Shown: positions 43,001 to 55,000 of the stretch, piece after piece
Position numbering within the stretch: position 1 is the first letter of the stretch
Layout: the number at the start of each line of letters is the position of its first letter
Assembly (NCBI RefSeq): GCF_001625305.1
Contig: NW_017804465.1
Location: 301,826 to 365,825, forward strand
Source of the DNA: Branchiostoma belcheri
Lineage: Eukaryota; Chordata; Leptocardii; Amphioxiformes; Branchiostomatidae
Direction of reading: 5' to 3'
Length of the DNA: 64,000 nt
Program-made: the position numbers and the translations under genes
Notes under the pieces: model-generated
What the model was told of the DNA's origin: nothing
Database searches by the model: none
Seen by the model: the letters and a program-made list of their open reading frames with translations, nothing else

Positions 43001-46000
43001 TAAAACAACCAACTTTGCCTACAGCCTCAAAAAGGCGATTGGACTACCTTTACGTTTAGAGGTGGTGTATAACAATGCTTTTTTTACAGTTCGGTGCATG
43101 TTGTAGGTACAAAGAAAGGTGTTGTAATAGTGTTCCGATTTGGATCAGGAAGGAAATTGAAAGAACCGTAATCTGGCTTTTGCATTTTTCATGAACCTGC
43201 ACAGTAAGGTTGTATTATCGACCTGGCATCACTTCCTGATACCTTTCTTTACGTATTTGAACAACTCACAATCACATCCTGTTGTAGATACTAATAATAG
43301 ATAAACAGGGCTTTTACAAAACAGTTGTTGTGATGTGACTTCCTGTGTCTGTCCTTGGTACTGAATGGTGAACACCTCAACTTCAAAACATTTGGCTGTG
43401 TCACACTCTTATATACAGGAATTAGTAGTACTACATTGTACAATCATGTAGTGAATGCAAGCTAAAATGCATTCTTTGTGGTAAGCATTTGTACTATACA
43501 AGTAGAACTTTACATAGTTTAAGTTCTCTGCCAATGTTTGGAAAATAGCTTAAGGCAGTCATTCTTCAAAGAGTATAACAGCACCAAAATTCTTTCCTGC
43601 CACCATCAAAGTTACACGCAAAGTTGTGTGTTACAAGTGGTCAAAAACCTCCAAAAGTCTTATTCTCTCGTGCTTTATGTATGAACTAAAAGCAAGGTTG
43701 ACAGCACTTGGCCTTGACAGTGAACCACAGGTTAATCAACCAATAAACTGCTCCATTAGTGAGCTCAAGGTTAGAGCCAATTCCTTTGTACCTATCCTTG
43801 ACTCATGCCCCACTTTCAGGGCCATTTGTATCTTCAACTCCACATTCTATAATGGCCGTTTTACTTCGATGATTTGTCGTCTAAAAGAAGAATGGCAATC
43901 AAGACTGCTGCAAGGCTCATGAAGCACTCAAGACGTGAGCCAAAAAAAAAAAACTTACAAAAATAGATTTACCAACCCACTGCACAAAGTCATCATCACC
44001 ATCTTTAGGGAGGTTATATGCAGTATAATGTGTTGACACGAGCTTACACTTCCTGTCATCTTTTCTCCATCCCAAAGTAACAGCCCATGACTAATTTTGT
44101 AAGAATCGGTGGTAGCGGCTTGTTCGAGGAACTACGCTTGGAGCACAGACGTTAATGTTTGGGGAAACTTATAATTAGACCGGGCGAGCATCGGGGAGTA
44201 ATGGTGCAGAGAAAATGGCGGAATAATAACAGAGCGGCATCTGTTGGATTGTCCTGCATAACATAATGGCACATTACATAATGTTGTAGAATCTGATGAA
44301 TGTGAAGGTAAGGTAAGGTACATTAGACTCTTGGGTTGTTTCTGTGGTGATAAATCTGTGGCGTAGCAGGAAATTACATAGCCTGACTACATCATGCTTC
44401 TACTCGTAACAACTCTTCCAGTGGTCAGGCTCCTAGAGACTTGGTATAACACCCCATAAGTCAGGAGAATTGGGAGCATCTTCATCCTATTGATTTATGC
44501 ACAATTACATACCTGTAATTGTCAAACTGAGAAATAAAAGTTACCATTGTGTTGGAGGCTGTGGTTAGCCTCTACCAGGCTTTAGAAGCGGCCGGAAAGA
44601 GCAGAATTTGGCCAAATAGACAGAAGACAGATAACATGCCAGAGGAGTTGGTCTACCAAAGAAGTAGTTTGCCACTCCTGAACTGTATTTCCAGAGTCTA
44701 GGCTGTGGCGACTGGTTCCATGGTACCGGAGAATCCTGAGCTCCTATTGGACTGATTTTCATACAGTGGTAAACTTTCATACAGAACCGACAGATAAGTT
44801 TGGTACCCTAGAATTGGGAATGGTTCTCTCAAGTCAGGTGTATGGCCAAAAGCCCTTGGGGAGGATGCCCAATCAGCCCCTGACAGAGACTGTGTAACAC
44901 AGACTATAATCACAGTGCTGTACTGTGTCTAAAACAAGGGGGATTTGATATGTGGATGTAAAGTTCATGTAAGATACGTAAAACTCTTGGATTGTACAAC
45001 TTGGTAATAAATATGTGGCGTAGCATGAAATCACAGTGCTGTATCTAAACCTAAGACCTAGAGACTCATATGAATGGATGCATTGGCATTTCGAGATGTG
45101 ATGTGCATATCTAATGGAACTTTGAGTTAGAATATTCCAGAAGTGTAAGTGCAAAGTTCAATCTTGCTTGCTTCATTTGGCATTTCTTGGAAGAACACCA
45201 ACTACGCAATTCTTACACGCATATACAAAAATGTAGTAGAGCATATGAGGTGAATCTTGCTGCTTCAATACATTATAGTGTTTCTGTTTTCAAGTAATTA
45301 CTAACTGTACATTTACTCACAAATTCTAGAATGGAAAAATGGTAGAGATAGAAAATAAACAATTGGAAGAGCATTCTTCCTTATATATTTTTCCCATCAC
45401 ACAATATTTAGTTATTATAAAGATATTATTAATATTGATTTTCAAAGGTTCAAAATTTCCTGTATCTTTCCATGGCAGTTATATGCACCGATGTTTGGAA
45501 ATATGTTGTATTTACAAGATACCAAAAACAGCTCTTCCGCCCATATTTACCCACGTCCTGGTGGTGAAAAATGCTTCCGACCTGCCAGGAAACCTTGTGA
45601 CACGCTGGCCATTTGCCAAGTGCATGACAACATACAGCAGGGTATGTTAGGGGGGAGGGGGGGCACAAATTCTCTGAATATGACTTCTATCAGTCATATC
45701 TTAGGGATTGCCTTTGGATTGGTCCACCAGCCTTTTTCAGATGTTAGATAGCAGTTGAGAGGTTTAAAAAACCCACAATAAATGTACTTATATTGATAAG
45801 AATAATACCTAGGGGCATTATAGTGCATTATTCTAAACTGGCTCAAATCTGCCAGTTCTCATTATAAGCTCATAGACTTGACCTTGATACTTGAAATAAC
45901 CTTTGGGTATCTGGATAACCTTGTGTGCATATCATCCAAACAAAAATAGAATACAAAGCAGTTATAATAGATCATACAACAAAAGACGTGTGAACTTTTA

Positions 46001-49000
46001 TACTGGTGTCACTGCTAGGTCAAACCCATGCTAGTAGCATGAATCTTTCTCCAGATCGGATAGAACATGAAAAACATGTTGTGACTGAGGCTACTGATTG
46101 ATATGTAATGTAATTTTGAAAAGGAAATGAAAGTTAAACGTGAATCATGGGCAGGATGATACCAAGGTCATGAGACTGATACATGGTTGCGGGGTAGACA
46201 AGTCTGGTTATCTGTGTAGAGGATGTAAAGTATAGCTGGCAGTTTCAGTTTTATACTGAGCTTGCAGGCATAGTCAAACTAAAATTGGATTCGTGATAGT
46301 CATCTGCTCCAAGGAGTAAGGCCATGGGCCAATAGAGCTGCCCCTTACCCCTGAGCTGGCAAACTGTTATGGTTTTTTAAAAGTAGTATATATTTTGACA
46401 CGATAGGAGTTGCAGTCTGTGATAGATACAAGATAGAAATCATAATTTGAGGGAATCAAAATCTAGCTCCTCTCGTTTCTAATAAATGCTACCATAAGTT
46501 CTTTTTTGCTGGCATGAAAAGTACTACAGTTGGTGGGGGAGGGGGGCTGTTATTAGAATCATATCTAACAGCTGTGTAAGAGTAGACTGCTCACAGACTG
46601 CTAGAAATTTCAGCTCAAATTATATTAGAGCACATCATCCGACATTGGATACATGTAAGGTTTGTGTAGCGTAAAGTACACTGTAGATAAGGGTTGACAC
46701 ACAGAGGATGGTTGTGATGCCGACTGGATACTTGGTACAACGGCAGCCATAGTAATGTGAACAATGCAGACGTTAGCATGTTTGGGCTGATACTGGAGAC
46801 AAGCCTATCACATCTTACACAAACATGTAGGTCTGCCTGTCAGATGGCGTTATAGATAGGTCCATTGTTGGGTAACACATGGAAAATGTCTGAGTTTCAT
46901 ATTTGTTTCTGGCCCAAATAATTATGTTTTAAATAAAAGAAATTGTATTGTTCAATTTGAAAAAGAAGAGTATTTGCCAAATCTAAAATGACCATCGCTA
47001 CTTGTTATCATAGTGCTTGGCCAATGCCTCAAGTTGTCCTAATTCTGCCTGCCTGATATTTAAACTGTCTTCAGCACCCATATGTCACCATTCAGTCCTG
47101 TGATTATACATGTACAGCATCACCACTGCTGCCCAGCATAACACTTAGTATGAGCTGTGCCTTTGCTCTACATGTGCATCAACCATTGATGACAGAATGG
47201 GGGCAATAGCTGTTCTACATAACCGATCAATACTGGGGGAAGTAATATCTATGTGCCATTTTGCAAGAATGGTGTGGAATGTAAAACAACACCGGTCAGT
47301 TTGAATTGGAAAAGGCACAGGAATTTAAAATGTCAACAAGCTTTCCAATCAAATTTCTTCTTATAACTTTGTTATTGTGATAGGACAAAATCATGAAAAA
47401 CTTCAATGCACAACCACTGTACAATATTCAACTTATGGTATCTACTGTTATAGATTAACAACAAGCATATACTCTGAGATTAATTTAGTGCCTTACACAT
47501 GACTATATACTTTTAACATCAGATTTGCATTGTTTACAGGGTTAGGCATCAGGGAGAAGGTTTTAAAAACTTAAGGCATTCTGTTACTGATAGTTCACAA
47601 AGTCATTGTGCATAAAGTCATTGTCCATAAAGTTTGTAAGACCTACAAAATGCTAAATAATTGTGTACAGAATTCCTACATGTCTCTGTCCTTGGTGCTG
47701 AAATGCATTTTTTTGTATGATTGGTGCAAGTAACATTGAAAATAACCTGAAACAGACAAATTTTACATGCATCACTCAGAATTTAGGAAGAAGTGATCAC
47801 ACCAAAAACTGTTCAGAAACCATTGTCATTATTTTGTTTATGCCTCATAGGCAGTAGCAGTCAATGCAGCAAATGTACACCTACAGACATCTGTATGTAA
47901 ACCCAGACCATGGTACAGTGCTGGTTAGGTACAGGTAGCAGCAAGACTGATCTAGAAATAGAAGTAAACAGAGGTCTGGTTATTGTATTTCCAGATCAGA
48001 CCTTTTTAACTGGTTATAGGGTAAGGAAGCAGAGAGAAGGGTAAAGGCACCTTTACATAGTACATGAAGTCCATCTTACATGAAGTTCTCAACACCTACA
48101 ATTGTCTTGTCTCTGTCCTTGGTGCTGAAACTATGGTTATCTTCCATTGACTAATACTTACGGTCAGCCAGTTGGATATGACTCATACTGAGCACATTGG
48201 CAGAGCATACAGCACCTGCTGGAAACCCATATTTCACGGGTTTCTTTAGATTTTTGGTCAACATTTCATCAGATTTTGCTTGTGGCAGAGGATATCTTTT
48301 CTCACACAACATTTGAAAACTATAGATGGGATTTCATCCTTAGATAAGCTAATACAGTCTTACATGAGACATTGTACCAAAGTGCTATACACAATACATT
48401 TAATGTACAGATGCAGTACGTTTCTGCCAATGTGCTCCTGCATTGTAACATGATATTGTAAATTTTACCATGGCAGTCTCTAATATAATGAGGTTGAATT
48501 GTGTAGATTAGCCAGATTGCAGGTGCCTGTTAATTAGTCTGGGGTGGTAATCAGCTAATGATGTTGGCTCATTTCCACCTAATCGTATTGTAAGGGCACA
48601 GCTTTTGTTTTGGCAAATATTTGTTCAGAAATTAACTGTGGAAAATCTCATTTGCTATCAGTTGTGAAATATATTCAAAATGCCATTTTTGGCTAGCCTC
48701 TACCAGGCTTGAGGGCGTGGCTGGAAATAGTAGAAATTGGCCAAATAGAGAGATATAACACGCCGAGGGAGTTTAGCCATCCAATTTACAGTTTGCCGGC
48801 AAACTGTTAACTCCAGCCGCGCCCTCAAGCCTGGTAGAGGCTAATTTTTGGCTACATTTTAGGTTGCATACATGTACATGGAAAAAGCATCACAAATTGT
48901 GCTACCCTATTATGATACTCAGTCTGGCTGAAATAGGCTTTCGTCACTACAGTACAATGTACATGTATGTTTATGTATACATGTACATACTCGAAATATT

Positions 49001-52000
49001 GTGAATCGCTTCAATCTTTGTCATCCAGCTATGATACCAAGTTGACAGTTTCACAAAGTATAAATGGCATAGCAAAGATCACATTCAGAATTTTAGATTA
49101 TGTTAGAGTCTGGGAAACTTTATATTATAAAAAAAAATGGCCCAAGTGTAACAGTCTGGTACACCCTGATCTTGGAATAGCAGAACGTCTGTGCACATCT
49201 GTTAACAAACAGAGGAGCACATCTGGCAACTTACCACATGAAACACCATAAACTATGCTTACATCAAATGTTAATTGAATTACACATCATAATATAAACC
49301 ATGTTAATCTCGGGGTGTTGTGCAAGGATAGGCCATTTACCCTAATGCACGAATTAACACACAGAAGACACAATATGACGTGACATGTCAGGACTTTTGA
49401 GGTTTGCGGAAATTGGAATTAATAATTCCGTTTAGAAAACACATGGGGTCGCGGACATTACCGTAATGCACCTTAATTTCAAAGATTGATTCGCAATAGA
49501 ATTCTGCGGGTTTTTGGACAGGTTGAAATTACCGTTGCCCCCAGGGCATATGCACCAACTTAGATGGATAAATCTGGATTTGAATAGCATTTAGCCAATG
49601 TTTGGCATGGTGCGATAGATTTACATGAATACAACACAACCAGTCCCTTGTTTTTGATGTTCAAACTGCTTTGAATGTCTGCTAAAAGCCAAAAGTTGTC
49701 TGTGATCTTTTGTAAATGTAATACTGTACCAACATGTCTAGTCAATAGTAGAATATTCTCTGAATCTATACTCACTTGATTTAGCATTACTGGTACTTAT
49801 TGTGTGCTTAATACAATGGAGTTTAGACTTCAGCCCATAAGGTTGCCTAACTGGTCTTTCACATCCAGATGTTTAATTTTGATAATGGCTCAAATTCCCT
49901 ATTTTTGCCTCTCGTTCATCAAGTTAATTTTGTTCCAGACATGCTTTTTTCCGGACCCTCATGCACTATACTTAATGCTTTATCACTACTGATAAGTCTG
50001 GCATTTAGTACCCCCAACAGGCAAGTTGATACAATTTGAGAAGGACTCCCTTCTAGAGTCATTCCTCACATCAGACTGATTGTCAGCCCTCCTGTTGCTA
50101 ATTTGATTCATTTCAGAGATTTCCTGATGCTATTGGACACACGGTTCAACTGAAGCGGTTATTACTGGCAGTTGGCGCAGTCCTGTAGTGCATAATGGTT
50201 GATGAATGTGACAAATTGTTAGTTGAAAAAAATTCCTGCAAGAATTCTTTTTACAAAGTTTAAACTTCATGGCCAAGAGAGTGAAGTCTTATTATTGTGT
50301 GTCTATCTGTCTGACTCAATATACATCCTTGACAATGCATCAAAGCAGTATGGGTAAGGAGGTGAAGCCTGCCATGTCTGGTTGCTTTGTGTCTATCATT
50401 GTACTCAGAATCAATTCTAAACAAGGATTTTTTTGCCTCATGGTGAATGAGATCTTTCTACAATAGCTGTTATCAGTAGACGTTCAACATTGGAGCTAGC
50501 ACAGTATGATACTTATAACTAGACAGCTACAAATGTTAGATATGAGATCTAGACATTCCAGAAGAAGTTGATAGATTCGTCAGATTGAGTTCCTGACAAC
50601 CGGCTTTGTGAACCCCTGCGAGGATGTCTCCTACTGTCCTTTGCACAGTTCATCAGGCGTAACTGTCTCTGTGGTCCTCACCGTCATTTCCGCTTCTGTC
50701 ACTCCGTCAAATCCCTGTTCTTTGGGGAAATAATACAAGCATTTCCGAACACATAATTTCTTACCCGCCCATGTACATTGCGTGACCTTAGACAGCACTG
50801 TTGCTCCATGTACCTGATTGACAGAGCTTTCTTGCTACAATTGAATTGAATTTCACACCCATTGTGTAATTTTTCTATTTCAGGTCATACCAATTTAATT
50901 TCCTGGTTTTCTGATTTTTCTAATGGAAAAATATAAGGAAAACAAAGCCTGGACCAGGTGTACAAATGTATGATGTATGCCTTGGTACACTCAGTTTTAT
51001 GGAGTTATTACAGCTATATTCAAATTTTCCTCTGCTTTTATGATGTCCATTTGATATATTTTCCCTTTTAAATGCTGGAGAAGCAAGTAAATAAATTGGT
51101 GTGGCCTAATCTGTTATATTGTAAAATTTCTGTTTACTGTACAATGTTTTGACCATCATTAACTTTGCTTTGTTCTTGTTTAAGGCAACCTTGTCTTGCT
51201 TATTTCTCTTCTATAAGCCATATTCATGTCTTTCCATCTTTCTTCTTTAACCATTCTTTTGTCTACATTTTGTAAATCACTGTCATAATAATTAAATTTG
51301 CTTTCATGTACAATTATCTTTTCCTTCTGTTTCATTTCTCCCACCCCTCCCCCTCCCACATGCGTAGCTGGGTGTACCAGGGCCCTCCGCCTGCCCTCTG
51401 ACCCCCATATCAGAGCTGTCACAGGAATCCTTGCTCTCTCAGCCACTGGAGGAGGTATAGAGCCCATAGACCTTGTCTCAATCATCTAGACTCGTTTTGG
51501 GGGGCAGGAAAGAAAGTAGAAATTGGCTATTTTGCTGCAACAATTACAATGTCAGTTGGATGGATGTTTTTAAAAAGGACAACCTTTTTATTTGGAACTC
51601 AAACACAATATTGCAAAGGAAGGTATCCTTTACTAGGTATCCTTCTGTAATTAGTGATTTCTTGCCCCCATTACAGGCTTCAAGGCTTGACTTTTTTTAT
51701 GCCATATCCTATATCATTTTCTGATTTTATATCAGTACTCTGATTGGTACGTCCTGATGACAATCAACAGCATATAAGAAGGCACAAAAAAGTCAAATCC
51801 TGAAGCCTGAAATGGATGCTGGGTAAAGAACTGTTCAAAAATTTCAAACGTGATGGATGACATTCAATCACACACCACAAAGGTCGCGACATTAACCCAA
51901 CAACATGGCGGACACTAAATCACCTCATAGTCCTCTGTCTGCAAATATTCTATCTTGCCAATGTCTACTATTCTTTCATCCCCCAAAGGAGTCTGTTGAA

Positions 52001-55000
52001 GCTTACGGTAGACTTCCGCTTAGGCTTGGCTCTGCTCTGCTCTTCCCCTCAGGGAAACTTGTCTAGTCCCTACCGCTTCCAAAACGACCCCGCCTTTTTC
52101 CCAGCTGCGCTATAGTCAAGCTGCTTGCTTTTAATGTACTCCCTGTGCACCTAATGGCTGTTAATTTGTTTGCTTGGTTGCCAGTAATGGTATCAATGTT
52201 GTAACACCTTTGATGCTACCTGTGACTAAAGGGATTACAGAATGTCTGACATGGAGATGATAAATGACAAGTGGTCTGGCTGGAAATTATTTTCCAGTCT
52301 GTACTGGCCACGCTGAAACTAGAAAATCTCATTAAATGGTTAAACCTATACCGGTATACATGTCATGATGGTCCTCCATGTACATGTATACCTTGTAGAT
52401 TTTGTTTTTTGTACAATTTTTAAGTGCCCATTTCCTTTTAATACATTGTCAGTCATTCTGTGTTATTATATGATGTTGCACTGTTATGACATGCATCCAA
52501 TGATTGTAGTCAATGCCTGCAAGGTTGATGTTGATACAGATTTTATTTGATTTTATTTGGGATGGGTTCCTATTTATGCTTGGTGTTATTATAATGAAAG
52601 TTGTTATGACAACAATGGCGGATCAGTTCTCGTGAAAACAAAGTGACATACTAGCAGTCCACACACAGCAATTTGAAGTTTCCATGTTGGTATCTACTGT
52701 ATATGATTTTGTATTAATTGCTAAATGTGGATGCAAACCTTGCAAGGTTATTCACTGTACAATTGTATCAGGTTTGTTCCTTTGACAACACTGTGAAATG
52801 TCAAAGTTACCCCAGCAAAATATTTGGTAGTTCAGGGCAAGTTCAAATCCTGTGCTGAAAGCCTTTTTTCTCAGCTGTTTACATCTGTCATTGACCTGGG
52901 TACTTCAGGGGTTGGAATGAATTTTACTGCAGTGCTAACTTTGCTAGCATCTGATGGCCCTGACTAAGTTAGTGCAAACCATCTTCCTGTTCAAGTTGTT
53001 GATAGGTCTGTTGTCTGTTTACCACACTTCCGGGCCATTTCAGTGAAACCTGTACTGCTGCATTTTCGCAGTCACATGTGTCAGCCTGTGACCTTGGGAC
53101 TTCAGCGCTTGGCTAAAATTTTGCTGCAGTGACAATGGGCCACATACTTGGGCCATAGGAATGTAGTTCTTTGGTTTTCAGGCATTTTAGAGCAAAAATT
53201 TGTCAAGAGACTCTGGACAGGAGGGTAGAAGGAAAACTTCACTCAATAAATTTACTCAAATAAATTTTATGACTTCCTGACACTCTTAATGACACTGACT
53301 TCATGACAAATAAATTTATGACTAGGTATCTGGTGCAGACTAGGACTAACCAAAAGCTAACAAGGATGGACTCAGGGCTATCTGCTTTCACATTGAATTT
53401 CATTGATTTATTTTTTTAAATGGTAGAACAAACATAATTGAATTGGTGTGGCCTTATCTGTCCTGAGGCAACAGGGGCATCCTGTTATTAACGGCTTTGT
53501 TGTCGGTCCACTCCCCTTCCTGACTTTTGTCCATTTCAGCAAAAGGTCGAACCACAACATTTTTTCATGATCAAGCCCTTTATCAGCCACAAATATCTGT
53601 CATTTATACCTCTCTGGCAGCAGAGGTATCCTGTTATTAATAGATTTCTTGTCTGTCCAGTCCCTCCTTGCCCTTTGTCCAAAAGATCATTTTAAATTAG
53701 AGACCAGTCGTCATCTCAATTTATTGTAAACCCAGGCATTTCTGAGCCTTTCCATGGCCAGACGAAAGGCTCAGAAAACTCAACAAGATGTCACTACTGA
53801 CAAATACCACAGAACATGCTGCTTAATGAACCTAGATTTTTCATGGTTTCCATTGGATGTTTGGTCACTATAGCATCAAATTTTTCCCGTTGCAGATGAT
53901 ACCTTTTTCAGCACAACATTTTAAAACTATAGACTGGATGTCATTTTTAGATATGCAAGTATGACCTAAAACGAGACATTCTACATATGTGGAACTGAAA
54001 TACACAATACATTACATTTCGCTCAGGGGCAGTACTTTCTGCCGACAAGCTAGCAACATGGCACCATAGCCACTGCCAATATTAGGTTTATCAGGCTGGC
54101 TATTGCAAGTAAAGGTCCAACCAGCATCAAAAGCCTTTTCTTAGTCACAGACATTTGTCTTTGACCCCGGCACTTGAAAGGTTAGTCTGAAATTTGCTGC
54201 AGTGCCAAGTTTGCAACTATCTGATGGTCCTGACGCAAAAGAACTATCCTCTTACATTTTGTATTGATGGGTTTGCTGTTTGTACCCGCTCATGCCCTAG
54301 GTCCTGGCCTTGCTCCAAAAAATCACTTTGTCCGCAGACCTATTGTCGTCAGTAGAGGGGGGGGGGGATTTTCATGACATGGAGGATCGTCATAAACCTC
54401 AAGGTCAACAAAATGGCACCATGCATGTTGTACTTTCTTGACTAAGAGTTGAGATAGCAGTTGTAGGACTGATTTTGTGAATTACATGTAGCTTTGAAAT
54501 TTGGCAGAGATGTGTACTTTTCAGAGATGATGCGTGGATGCAACCTACAGCTAAAATGGGATCTCATGACATCATAAATTGATATTTTCTCGCACCAAGG
54601 AGGTTGAAAATCCAATTTGAAGTTGAATTTAAAGCTCCATGCTCTTGCTAAGATAAATTTTACATTAATTGTTACATACTCATTACATATCTTGGGGAAA
54701 GACACATTCTGGTACTAGAGAATTTGTTCTTTAATGATTATGTAACCACTCTCCACTCAAGACATATTTCTTACCTATTGGATTCAAACAGCCAAGGTTA
54801 CATGTTTGACCTCTACAGTCTGACTGTGAACACCACACTTGCTTCATCGCCTGACATTTTACTATTCATGTACAGTTACGTGCCAGTATTTGCCATGCAA
54901 TAAAGACTTTGATGGTCGCAGTATTCAGGAGTTCGCACTATGGGGCTTAAAAATCCATCAGGAAATTTGGCACGATGGCTGAAATGGTGCATGATGGCAG

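Noticed and set aside
43626..43922. 98-codon frame
   Set aside because: No recognisable family and no coding-like composition compared with true exons here.
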